From Bacteroidales bacterium (GTDB taxonomy: Bacteria > Bacteroidota > Bacteroidia > Bacteroidales > CAIWKO01), in the NCBI GenBank assembly GCA_023228145.1, contig JALOBU010000003.1, forward strand, positions 128,390 to 192,389: a stretch of DNA of 64,000 nt, written 5' to 3'. The translations under genes and the position numbers were made by a program. Positions 42,702 through 50,267 of the stretch are shown one piece after another. The notes under the pieces were generated by a model. That model was not told where the DNA came from and searched no databases. It worked only from the letters and a program-made list of their open reading frames with translations. How positions within the stretch are numbered: position 1 is the first letter of the stretch; every line of letters starts with the position of its first letter.

Positions 42702-43724
42702 TTACTCTTCAATTACAAGGTTCCATCCGAACTTGTCGGGTTCTTCGCCGTATTGTATGGCGCGTAACCGGTTATATAGTTTTGTGGAAACCGGGCCGGC
42801 ATTGCCGTCTTTACAATATTCGTAAACCTTTCCCGTATCGCGGTCCTGTATCTTTTTCAGAGGCGAAATTACTGCCGCGGTGCCGCAGGCGCCCACTTCG
42901 TCGAAATCGCTGAGTTCTTCGACAGCAACAGGCCGTTGTTCGACCACCAAGCCCATATCTTCAGCAAGAGTACGTAAACTCATATTTGTAATGGAAGGTA
43001 ATATAGATGCCGATTTCGGAGTGATATATTTATTGCCTTTTATAGCAAAGAAATTTGCCGGGCCGGCTTCATCAATGTATTTCTTTTCTTTGGCATCGAG
43101 AAATAATGCTGTGGAATAACCTTCGTCGTGGGCTCGCTGACCGGCTATAAGGCTTGCTGCATAATTTCCACCCACTTTTATAGTTCCGGTTCCCAGAGGG
43201 GCTGCACGGTCATAATCCCTGATAATTTGCGCAGTAACGGGTTTAAATCCTTCTTTAAAATAAGGCCCGACAGGCGTAACGAATATCATAAACAAGTATT
43301 CATCGGAAGGCTGAACGCCCACTTTTGCTCCGCTACCAATCAGCAGGGGGCGTATATATAACGAAGAACCTGTTCCGTATGGGGGAATATAAGCAGTATT
43401 AAGTTTAATAACTTTTTCCAGAGCTTCTTTAAAAAGTTCAAGTGGTACGGCTTGCATCATTATTCCGGCAGCAGAACGCTGTAACCTTTTTGCATTTTCC
43501 TCCCAGCGAAAAACACGAATTTTCCCATCTTTACAACAGAAGGCTTTCATGCCTTCAAATGCTTCCTGCCCATAATGCAGGCAAGTGGCTGCCATATGAA
43601 TATTAATTGATTCGGAGGAAGAAACTTCCACTTTTCCCCATTTTCCATTACGCCAGTAACAGCGTACATTATAATCGGTTTTTTGATAACCGAATGACAA
43701 ATTTTTCCAGTCAATATTTATCAT
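42702..43724 (-). CDS. ilvE: Branched-chain amino acid aminotransferase
   Basis: 340 residues, fold-type IV PLP aminotransferase. CLHYGQEAFEGMKAF, then YIRPLLIGSGAKVGVQPS, and the PLP-binding Lys in GTGTIKVGGNYAASLIAGQR (~190-195), with SILPSITNMSLRTLAEDMGL downstream. It interconverts Leu/Ile/Val and their 2-oxo acids. It lies 272 nt from hcp, in the same orientation; that region (43725-43996) carries no gene or RNA I recognise, only a direct repeat CCAAATGA (43933, 43981). Confidence 0.95.
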   Translation of the reverse strand: MINIDWKNLSFGYQKTDYNVRCYWRNGKWGKVEVSSSESINIHMAATCLHYGQEAFEGMKAFCCKDGKIRVFRWEENAKRLQRSAAGIMMQAVPLELFKEALEKVIKLNTAYIPPYGTGSSLYIRPLLIGSGAKVGVQPSDEYLFMIFVTPVGPYFKEGFKPVTAQIIRDYDRAAPLGTGTIKVGGNYAASLIAGQRAHDEGYSTALFLDAKEKKYIDEAGPANFFAIKGNKYITPKSASILPSITNMSLRTLAEDMGLVVEQRPVAVEELSDFDEVGACGTAAVISPLKKIQDRDTGKVYEYCKDGNAGPVSTKLYNRLRAIQYGEEPDKFGWNLVIEE

Positions 43725-43996
43725 AACTTTAGATTTTTAATAAACGTGTGCTAATTTATGCATATTCTCAATGCAAAAAACGAAAATTGCGATAAAAATT
43801 TTTGTAATACACAAATTTACATAGAAAGTTCACAATTTGATTTTATAGTTTCTTTTACTTAGCTTGTCGTTAAAAATTATCTGTTTGGCGATAGGAAATT
43901 GGAGGGCAAATCAACTGGGAAAACAGTGATGGCCAAATGAAATAAACAACAATGCTGAGACTGCTGCTTTGAATAAATAACCAAATGATAATGTGT

Positions 43997-45649
43997 TTAG
44001 TTCAGCAGTATTTTGATATCTTCATCCGGTGTTGTAATTCCTGAAATGTTAAAGTTCTCAACCAAAACTTTTGCAACATTCGGTGACAGAAAAGCGGGAA
44101 GAGTGGGCCCCAGATGAATATTTTTGACACCGAGGTAAAGAAGTGATAATAAAACAATTACTGCCTTTTGCTCGTACCATGCTATGTTATAAACTATGGG
44201 TAAATCGTTGATATTGTTAAGATTAAACACTTCTTTTAGTTTTAGTGCAATCACTGCTAACGAATAAGAATCATTACATTGCCCGGCATCCAATACCCTT
44301 GGAATACCATTGATTTCACCAAGCGGAAGTTTGTTGTATCGATATTTGGCACAACCCGCAGTAAGGATAATAGTATCATTGGGGAGTTTTTGAGCAAACT
44401 GAGTATAATAATCCCTGTCTTTCATTCTTCCGTCGCAGCCGGCCATAACGATGAATTTACGTATGGATCCGCTTTTCACGGCTTCCACCACTTTATCGGC
44501 AAGAGCAATTACCTGAGCATGGGCAAACCCGCCAATAATCTCACCATTTTCAATGGCGGTAGGTGGATTGCATTTTTTTGCATGCTCAATGATTTCAGAA
44601 AAATCTTTTTTTCCTCCGTTTTCACGGTCGGGAATGTGTTTACATCCGGTAAAGCCAGCTGCTCCTGTAGTATAAACACGGTCTTTGTAAGTGGCATTTG
44701 CCGATGGCGGAACAATACAGTTTGTGGTGAAAAGTATGGGGCCGTTAAAAGGCTCAAATTCTTCGCGCTGTTTCCACCATGCGTTGCCGTAATTGCCTGC
44801 AAACGATTTATACTTTTTAAAGAAAGGAAAATAATGAGCGGGAAGCATTTCGCTATGGGTATATACATCGACACCACTACCTTCTGTCTGGTCAAGCAAG
44901 TCTTCCAAATCGCGTAAGTCGTGGCCGCTGATAAGAATGCCCGGATTATTTTTTACGCCGATATTCACTTTGGTGATTTCCGGATTACCATAACGTCCGG
45001 TATTGGCTTTGTCCAGTAGTGACATTACTTCAACACCGTATTTACCGGTTTCCATTACCAACGAAATGAGGTAATCAGCAGTGAGGTCGTTGCGTGTGCT
45101 TTCAGCCAGAGCTTTCTGAACAAATGCATGAATTTCTTCATTCTCATGGCCAAGGTTTGAAGCATGTTCAGCGTAGGCTGCCATGCCTTTTACACCAAAA
45201 AGCATAAGGTGTACAAGGGAACGAATATCTTCATTTTCATATGATAAAATTCCAACAGATTTTGACTTTTCTTCCATTTCAGCTTCTGAAGTTCCTGACC
45301 ATACCGCACTATCGTGTGTGATATGACTTATGTCAAGGTTTTTGGAAATGCAGTGATTTTTTACTAAATCTCTCCATTCCAGAGCCTTACGTACTCTTTT
45401 GTAGAAAACCTCTTTGTCGAAATTGGCATTTGTGATGGTTGTAAACAGGCTTTCTATTATAAACCTGTTGATTTTTGAATCATCAAAATCTGTTTTACGG
45501 GCTTCGTTGCTGTATAACGAAATACCCTTTAAAATGTGAATCAGCAAATCCTGCAGATTCGAAACATCTTCTTTTTTACCACATACGCCGCTGATGGTAC
45601 ATCCTATACCTTTTGCGGTTTCCTGGCACTGATAACAAAACATACTCAT
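43997..45649 (-). CDS. hcp: Hybrid cluster protein, class I (hydroxylamine/NO reductase)
   Basis: 550 residues. The N-terminal cluster motif is Cys5-X2-Cys8-X8-Cys17-X5-Cys23, the class I pattern that binds a [4Fe-4S] cluster. Hybrid-cluster ligands occur in LISGHDLRDLEDLL (His), NCIVPPSA, GFTGCKHIPD and FSEIIEHAKKCNPP / TAGCAKYRYNKLPLG. Hcp proteins reduce NO (and hydroxylamine in vitro) and take part in protein S-nitrosylation in other bacteria. A strong AGGAGG lies 8 nt before the ATG. The ferredoxin-like gene ends 42 nt upstream, so the pair is an operon; that protein may be its electron donor, replacing the Hcr reductase of enterobacteria. Confidence 0.97.
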   Translation of the reverse strand: MSMFCYQCQETAKGIGCTISGVCGKKEDVSNLQDLLIHILKGISLYSNEARKTDFDDSKINRFIIESLFTTITNANFDKEVFYKRVRKALEWRDLVKNHCISKNLDISHITHDSAVWSGTSEAEMEEKSKSVGILSYENEDIRSLVHLMLFGVKGMAAYAEHASNLGHENEEIHAFVQKALAESTRNDLTADYLISLVMETGKYGVEVMSLLDKANTGRYGNPEITKVNIGVKNNPGILISGHDLRDLEDLLDQTEGSGVDVYTHSEMLPAHYFPFFKKYKSFAGNYGNAWWKQREEFEPFNGPILFTTNCIVPPSANATYKDRVYTTGAAGFTGCKHIPDRENGGKKDFSEIIEHAKKCNPPTAIENGEIIGGFAHAQVIALADKVVEAVKSGSIRKFIVMAGCDGRMKDRDYYTQFAQKLPNDTIILTAGCAKYRYNKLPLGEINGIPRVLDAGQCNDSYSLAVIALKLKEVFNLNNINDLPIVYNIAWYEQKAVIVLLSLLYLGVKNIHLGPTLPAFLSPNVAKVLVENFNISGITTPDEDIKILLN

Positions 45650-45657
45650 AGTTTTTT

Positions 45658-45663
45658 CCTCCT
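45658..45663 (-). promoter_or_regulatory. Strong Shine-Dalgarno sequence of hcp
   Basis: AGGAGG on the minus strand, 8 nt before the hcp ATG. Most genes in this window have no such sequence, as expected for Bacteroidota. Confidence 0.6.
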
Positions 45664-45691
45664 TTTTTTTTGTAAATATAATATTTTGTAT

Positions 45692-46555
45692 TTAAATCCA
45701 TTCTTCTTTCAGCACATCCCCTTTTATACTAATGTAAATTGCTTTAAGAGGTACTTTGCGCGATGCCTGCTGCAGGGCAGATTTTGTTATCTGTAGCATT
45801 CCCCCGCAACAAGGCACTTCCATCATGACAACAGTGATAGTGTTGACTTTTGCTTCATCAATCATTATTTTGATTTTTTCAATGTATGATTCCAGATTGG
45901 AGTCAAGTTTTGGGCAAGCAATGATAAGAGATTTTCCTTTCAGGAGATCATTGTGAAAATTTCCGTAAGCATACGCTACACAGTCAGCGGCAATCAACAC
46001 ATCGGCATTTCTGAAGTAGGGCGCCGTAGGATTCAGCAGATGAAGTTGAACAGGCCATTGTTTCAGTTGGGAGTTTACAGTTACTTTACTATTGTTGTTT
46101 ACTGGTTTTTCTGCTCTGAAATCCACCATTTTTGAACCCGGACAGCTACCGCCATGATGATGGTGATGTTGTTGAGTGTGTGTTTCCATTTTAAATTCAT
46201 CTATTAGTTCTGGAAATAAATTTTTTTCTTTTAAAAACAGCACGGCCTGTTTAACATATTCTTTTTCGTTATGGTCGCGCAAATGCCTGAGGTGAGCTAA
46301 TATGGTAGACTTCCCCGATTTGACGATGCGTTCCATAACCTGAACTTCGCTGTAAGGTTCGGCTTCGCGTTCCTCCAGTGTGATGGCTCCTTCTGGGCAT
46401 TCACCTATACAAGCGCCCAGACCGTCACAAAACAATTCACTTACCAGACGGGCTTTGTTGTCAATTATCTGTAAGGCTCCTTCGTGGCAGCCACTTACGC
46501 ATAATCCACAGCCAGTACATTTGTCTTCGTCAATTTTAATGATGGTTCTTTTCAT
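45692..46555 (-). CDS. Ferredoxin-like iron-sulphur protein with His-rich linker, partner of Hcp
   Basis: 287 residues. A standard [4Fe-4S] motif Cys13-X2-Cys16-X2-Cys19-X3-Cys23 is followed by a second, unusual one, Cys43-X5-Cys49-X3-Cys53-Pro (CDGLGACIGECP). A helical stretch to ~125 leads to a run of five His (130-134) and a Cys at 138. The C-terminal half (~165-287) is an alpha/beta domain with further Cys residues (ADCVAYAYGNFH, ACPKLD, VPCCGGML). No NAD or flavin motif is evident. It lies 42 nt before hcp. I infer that it passes electrons to Hcp or senses redox state; it is soluble (no signal peptide). Confidence 0.85.
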   Translation of the reverse strand: MKRTIIKIDEDKCTGCGLCVSGCHEGALQIIDNKARLVSELFCDGLGACIGECPEGAITLEEREAEPYSEVQVMERIVKSGKSTILAHLRHLRDHNEKEYVKQAVLFLKEKNLFPELIDEFKMETHTQQHHHHHGGSCPGSKMVDFRAEKPVNNNSKVTVNSQLKQWPVQLHLLNPTAPYFRNADVLIAADCVAYAYGNFHNDLLKGKSLIIACPKLDSNLESYIEKIKIMIDEAKVNTITVVMMEVPCCGGMLQITKSALQQASRKVPLKAIYISIKGDVLKEEWI

Positions 46556-46586
46556 TACTTTTTATTTAAACAGGTATTTAATTACG

Positions 46587-46594
46587 CAAATATA
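46587..46594 (-). promoter_or_regulatory. Candidate -7 element of the ferredoxin-hcp operon
   Basis: TATATTTG on the minus strand matches TAnnTTTG, 31 nt before the ferredoxin ATG. The -33 box is only TTTT-like. Confidence 0.4.
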
Positions 46595-46702
46595 ATAATT
46601 ATTTTTTAATAAAACGTAAATGAACATTATAAATTGTAAAGTACAGAAAATGTGCTAGATATGTTATTAATTTATAATCCCAAAGGGGTAAAGTATATGG
46701 AA

Positions 46703-46739
46703 AATTTTGAAAATATTAGAGTAAAATATCTTCAAAATT
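46703..46739. promoter_or_regulatory. AT-rich imperfect palindrome downstream of rrf2
   Basis: Arms of 15 nt at 46703-46717 and 46725-46739 match at 14 of 15 positions with a 7-nt spacer. It lies 16 nt beyond the rrf2 stop and about 110 nt before the ferredoxin promoter element. It has no U-run, so it may be an operator or an RNA end-protecting hairpin. The rest of the 200-nt region 46556-46755 shows nothing else. Confidence 0.35.
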
Positions 46740-46755
46740 GAAAATTTCAATAAAT

Positions 46756-47157
46756 TTATATCATATCACTGACTTTCCGGTTTTTGAAATAGTTGCGCAG
46801 TTCATCAGCAACCTTGTGAACCACACCTCCCATGATGCAGTCATTGAAAGGGCATATCTGGTGTCCATAGGGGCAGTCCGTCATAGTGAGTTCTCCTTCC
46901 AGAGCTTCATAAACATTTAGCAGGGTGATCTCTTCGGGCGGTTTGTTGAGCACAAAACCACCAGAAGGGCCGCGGGTGGATTTCACAAAGTTGTATTTCA
47001 CCAGACGCTGCATCACTTTGGCAATATGATTTTTTGAGGCTCCGGTAAGTTCGGATAATTTTTTCACGTTCATGTTGACGTTTTTGGAACGGGCGATAAG
47101 CACAATGACGTGTATGCCTATGGATGCCGCTTCGGAGATATTAACTATCTGTGACAT
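46756..47157 (-). CDS. Rrf2-family iron-sulphur transcriptional regulator
   Basis: 133 residues: a winged helix domain (~1-75) with the family segment LSELTGASKNHIAKVMQRLV and the wing RGPSGGFVLNKPPEEITLL, then a dimerisation helix. Three Cys at 95, 102 and 107 (DCPYGHQICPFNDC) lie where IscR, NsrR and RsrR bind their Fe-S cluster, but the spacing is CX6CX4C rather than CX5CX5C. By family it should sense NO, oxygen or iron-sulphur status. It sits between cydAB-41aa and ferredoxin-hcp, whose control is the obvious hypothesis. Starts 17 nt after the small membrane gene. Confidence 0.92.
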   Translation of the reverse strand: MSQIVNISEAASIGIHVIVLIARSKNVNMNVKKLSELTGASKNHIAKVMQRLVKYNFVKSTRGPSGGFVLNKPPEEITLLNVYEALEGELTMTDCPYGHQICPFNDCIMGGVVHKVADELRNYFKNRKVSDMI

Positions 47158-47174
47158 GGGTGGAGTTTTATAAG

Positions 47175-47300
47175 TTATTTTTCGTTAACATACTTGTTTT
47201 CAAAATGTTTCAAGGCTTTTCGTATGAGCAGGTAGCATATAAAGATAAGTGCCGGCCAGCTTAAATACCATAATACGGATGCGAGGATGGAGTCGTACAT
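47175..47300 (-). CDS. CydX-like 41-residue membrane subunit of cytochrome bd (candidate)
   Basis: A 41-codon frame beginning MYDSILASVLWYLSWPALIF and ending FENKYVNEK. It has one membrane helix (about residues 8-27), an N-terminal WYLSW and, after the helix, ALKHFEN. Known CydX proteins begin MWYFAW and end the helix with ALxLEHVE, so the WYxxW and ALxHxE patterns agree in order, though the helix here is about three residues shorter. It follows cydB by 60 nt and precedes rrf2 by 17 nt on the same strand, the position of cydX in other phyla. CydX stabilises the haem sites of the bd oxidase. The call rests on pattern likeness and position. Confidence 0.7.
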   Translation of the reverse strand: MYDSILASVLWYLSWPALIFICYLLIRKALKHFENKYVNEK

Positions 47301-47329
47301 ATCGGATGTTTTTGTTATACCATAATGTC

Positions 47330-47342
47330 GCCCCTACGGGGC
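47330..47342. repeat. GC-rich hairpin between cydB and the CydX-like gene
   Basis: GCCCC-TAC-GGGGC is a perfect 5-bp stem with a 3-nt loop, followed on the plus strand by TTTTTTATTTTTTT, terminator-like in the direction opposite to the genes. No plus-strand gene ends here. It may be a dispersed repeat unit (the flank reads ACCATAATGTC) or an mRNA segment that separates cydB from the downstream gene. Confidence 0.4.
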
Positions 47343-47360
47343 TTTTTTATTTTTTTATTG

Positions 47361-48491
47361 TTAATATTTATGTTCAGAGTTTTCAATATCTTCTTTGTCA
47401 ATTTTTTTTCTGTCGATGGCTCTCCAGGCAAAAAAGATATAAAGTATAACAAAAGGCACAACCAACGAAACATAGCTCATCGCTGTCAGCGTATATTCGC
47501 TTGAAGAGCTGTTCTGTATGGTGAGAGAGCTTTGCAGGTCGGCAAAGGATGGATAAAAGGATGTATTGTTCAGTCCGACTGCGAGCATCAGCGCAAATAC
47601 TGCCAGCACTGTTCCGCTTCCGGAGAACCAAATCCCTTTTCTGCTTTTACCAAAAATTGTAATGCTAATACCCAACAATACAAGGATAACACCGAGCAGG
47701 AAAATGATTAATACCAAAGGCATTTCAAGGAAATTATTCAAATATTTGTATTTTTCTATGGATACGATTCCGCTTTCAGGGTCATATGCAAAGCCTTCCT
47801 TAATAAGGAGCATCACTAAAAATGCCAGGAAAAATATCAGGAAAACAATGGCATTGTATAAAACCTGTCCGCGTGACTTGCGGTAAATATTATCGTCGTG
47901 GATGTTGTTAATAAAATATAAAGCTCCCAGCACCCTTGCCAGCGAGAAAACGGACAACCCCAGCGCTACATTCTGAATGTTAAAAATTGCTTCAATGCCG
48001 CGTGTGTTGTTAAGCCATACCACCTGGTTCATATCGTTAAGCCGGAATTCTGAGCCGGTGAAGAATGTGCCAACAGCAATGCCTATTAAAAAAACACCCA
48101 GACTGCCGTTTATGTATAAAAAGGTTTCGTAAGTTTTTGCACCAAGAAAATTTCCTTTTTTTCTTCTGAACTCATAAGACACGGCCTGAATGATAAAACA
48201 GAACAATATAGCAATCCATAGCCAGTATGCGCCACCGAAACTGCTGGCATAAAATTTCGGGAATGCTGCAAACATAGCTCCGCCGAAAGTTACAAGCGTG
48301 GTGAACGTGAATTCCCATTTTCTGCCGGTGGAATTTACCAGCATCGTTTTCTCTTCTTCATTGGTTGCAATACTTCCGAACAGGGTTTGCCCTCCCTGCA
48401 CAAACATCAAAAACACCAACAGAGAGGCTAACAGTGAAACTATGACCCACCAGTATTGCTGTAAAAAAAGATATGAGCAGCTTTCAAACAT
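47361..48491 (-). CDS. cydB: Cytochrome bd ubiquinol oxidase subunit II
   Basis: 376 residues with eight to nine membrane helices, beginning MFESCSYLFLQQYWWVIVSL. Family landmarks include WIAILFCFIIQAVSYEFRRK (about 95-115) and the LYIFFAWR end. I use the ATG at 48491 and not the GTG at 48497, because AGGAGG (48502-48497) is 5 nt before the former and contains the latter. It overlaps the end of cydA by 8 nt. CydB is the structural partner of CydA in the high-affinity, NO-resistant terminal oxidase. Confidence 0.96.
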   Translation of the reverse strand: MFESCSYLFLQQYWWVIVSLLASLLVFLMFVQGGQTLFGSIATNEEEKTMLVNSTGRKWEFTFTTLVTFGGAMFAAFPKFYASSFGGAYWLWIAILFCFIIQAVSYEFRRKKGNFLGAKTYETFLYINGSLGVFLIGIAVGTFFTGSEFRLNDMNQVVWLNNTRGIEAIFNIQNVALGLSVFSLARVLGALYFINNIHDDNIYRKSRGQVLYNAIVFLIFFLAFLVMLLIKEGFAYDPESGIVSIEKYKYLNNFLEMPLVLIIFLLGVILVLLGISITIFGKSRKGIWFSGSGTVLAVFALMLAVGLNNTSFYPSFADLQSSLTIQNSSSSEYTLTAMSYVSLVVPFVILYIFFAWRAIDRKKIDKEDIENSEHKY

Positions 48492-50025
48492 TGTCACCTC
48501 CTTTCGGCCCGGCTTTAATCTGGGATATCATGATTTTTATTTCGGCTATCAGCAGTACTGTAAACAAAACGGCAAACAAGATGAATGTTGTAATTACAGA
48601 AGATGTATTGATGTGAGTGGTGGCAACGGATGTGGGCAACAAGTCTTGAATAGCCCATGGTTGCCGGCCAACTTCTGCCACTATCCAACCTGCCTGAGAA
48701 GCGAGAAAACCCAGCGGCAGAAAAAGCACCGCGGATTTTAAAAGTAGTTTTTTTGTATGGATCTTATTCCTTAGTGTAAAATAAATCATGGCCATAAACA
48801 ATAAAATGAAGAGCATCCCCAGCACGACCATGATGTGAAAACTATAGAAAATCAGAGGAACATTCGGGATAATATCATCCGGGTTGTTAAGGTAACCGTA
48901 ACCCATATATTGAAAATTATGCCTAAAGATTTTTAATACCGAATCAGCCCTGGCATTATCATTATTTTTTTTGAATGCTTTGAAAGCCGCCAGTGCATTG
49001 ATGGCTAATTTCCCCTGTTGTATTTTTTTCTGAGCTGGTATTATATTCTCAGAAGGATTGCCATCGGTGAGGTCTTTTATGCCGGGCACATAAGCGTTGG
49101 ATTTGCGGTAGCCAAGCAGTGAAAGCATCTTTGGCGCTTCGATTTTAAAATAATAGTTGTCTTCGCTGTATTTGTTTGCGCCGGGTTTCATCAATCCTAC
49201 CAATATCAGCCCGGCTCCGCTTTTCCCCTGATACAAGCCTTCCATTGCTGCCAGCTTTGCAGGTTGTTTTTGTGCCACCATATAAGCAGAGCCGTCGCCG
49301 GTAAACGCCAGAAACAAGGCAGATAAAAGGCCGAAGACAGAACTTATGAGGATGCTTTTCTTGGCCAGCAGCAGTTCGCGTTTTTTAAGAAGGTACCAGG
49401 AACTGATGCTGATAACAAAAATGGAAGCAACGACATAGGCGGAAGTTATCGTGTGTAAAAATTTGTTCACGGCAACCGGCGAAAGCAGCACTTCCCAGAA
49501 ATTTTTCATCTCGCTGCGGGCTGTTTCGGGGTTGAACTCCATGCCTACGGGGTATTGCATCCAGGCGTTGGCCACCAGTATCCATAAAGCCGACAAACTT
49601 GCCCCGAAAGCTACCAGCCAGGTGGAGGCAAGGTGAAATTTTTTCCCGACTTTATTCCACCCAAAGAACATCACAGCTATAAAAGTTGATTCAAGGAAAA
49701 AGGCTAATATTCCTTCTATTGCTAAGGGCGCCCCGAAAATATCGCCCACAAACCAGGAATAATTCGACCAGTTGGTGCCAAATTCAAACTCCAGGATGAT
49801 GCCGGTGGCCACTCCTATAGCAAAGTTTATCCCGAAGAGTTTCATCCAGAATTTTGTGGTCCTTTTCCATTCTTCTTTTCCGGTTTTTACATAAATGGTT
49901 TCCATGAAGGCCACTATAAAAGAAAGGCCGAGAGTTATCGGGACAAAAAACCAATGGTAAATAGCCGTTAGCGCAAATTGTGCCCTTGACCAGTCCACCA
50001 ATGAAACATCAATTTCAGCTATCAT
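48484..50025 (-). CDS. cydA: Cytochrome bd ubiquinol oxidase subunit I
   Basis: 513 residues, about nine membrane helices. Haem ligands: His22 in TAIYHWFFVPITLGLSFIVA (b595), His in VNKFLHTITSAYVV (b558, ~185) and Met in FYSFHIMVVLGM (~395). The quinol loop keeps KQPAKLAAMEG, and GRQPWAIQDLLPT is the invariant GRQPW site. The quinol loop includes a hydrophilic insertion of about 100 residues (NKYSEDNYYFKIEAPK through FQYMGYGYLN), as in other Bacteroidota. It reduces O2 to water at low oxygen without pumping protons. It follows the DUF4492 gene by 10 nt. Confidence 0.97.
   Translation of the reverse strand: MIAEIDVSLVDWSRAQFALTAIYHWFFVPITLGLSFIVAFMETIYVKTGKEEWKRTTKFWMKLFGINFAIGVATGIILEFEFGTNWSNYSWFVGDIFGAPLAIEGILAFFLESTFIAVMFFGWNKVGKKFHLASTWLVAFGASLSALWILVANAWMQYPVGMEFNPETARSEMKNFWEVLLSPVAVNKFLHTITSAYVVASIFVISISSWYLLKKRELLLAKKSILISSVFGLLSALFLAFTGDGSAYMVAQKQPAKLAAMEGLYQGKSGAGLILVGLMKPGANKYSEDNYYFKIEAPKMLSLLGYRKSNAYVPGIKDLTDGNPSENIIPAQKKIQQGKLAINALAAFKAFKKNNDNARADSVLKIFRHNFQYMGYGYLNNPDDIIPNVPLIFYSFHIMVVLGMLFILLFMAMIYFTLRNKIHTKKLLLKSAVLFLPLGFLASQAGWIVAEVGRQPWAIQDLLPTSVATTHINTSSVITTFILFAVLFTVLLIAEIKIMISQIKAGPKGGDNV
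48497..48502 (-). promoter_or_regulatory. Strong Shine-Dalgarno sequence of cydB
   Basis: AGGAGG on the minus strand, 5 nt before the ATG at 48491; it decides the start of cydB and lies inside the end of cydA. Confidence 0.65.
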
Positions 50026-50035
50026 AAACTTTGCT

Positions 50036-50260
50036 TTATTTATGTGATTTTGTCAGTTGCTCTATTACGTAATCGCCACGCTGTTCGTCATTTTCAAAAT
50101 TGCTTTTCAGGAAATCGGGAAAGAAAAAAAGTTTCAGCACCACAAACATGATGAATAGTTTTATCAGGATGATACTCCACAGTTTTTTGCCGATGGTCAT
50201 ACTCCGAAAGCCATCGTAATAAAAGTAAAATATTCTGCTGAAAATATTTTTTCTTTTCAA
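50036..50260 (-). CDS. DUF4492 family membrane protein, cytochrome bd-associated
   Basis: A 74-residue protein if it starts at the TTG at 50260, 7 nt after the stop of the TPR gene; the only other in-frame start, a GTG at 50350, would overlap the TPR gene by 83 nt and add residues that do not belong to the family. The conserved core reads YFYYDGFRSMTIGKKLWSII, followed by the membrane helix KLFIMFVVLKLFFFP. DUF4492 proteins regularly precede cydA in Bacteroidota; a role in assembly or stability of the oxidase is likely but unproven. It is 10 nt from cydA. Confidence 0.8.
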   Translation of the reverse strand: MKRKNIFSRIFYFYYDGFRSMTIGKKLWSIILIKLFIMFVVLKLFFFPDFLKSNFENDEQRGDYVIEQLTKSHK

Positions 50261-50267
50261 GTGCTGT

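Noticed and set aside
43725..43996. Possible small RNA or riboswitch in the 272-nt gap upstream of ilvE
   Set aside because: Only a CCAAATGA direct repeat is visible; I found no attenuator with branched-chain codons, no terminator pair and no known riboswitch core.
44279..44917. 212-codon open frame on the plus strand opposite hcp
   Set aside because: Fully inside hcp on the other strand, with no recognisable domain; a shadow frame.
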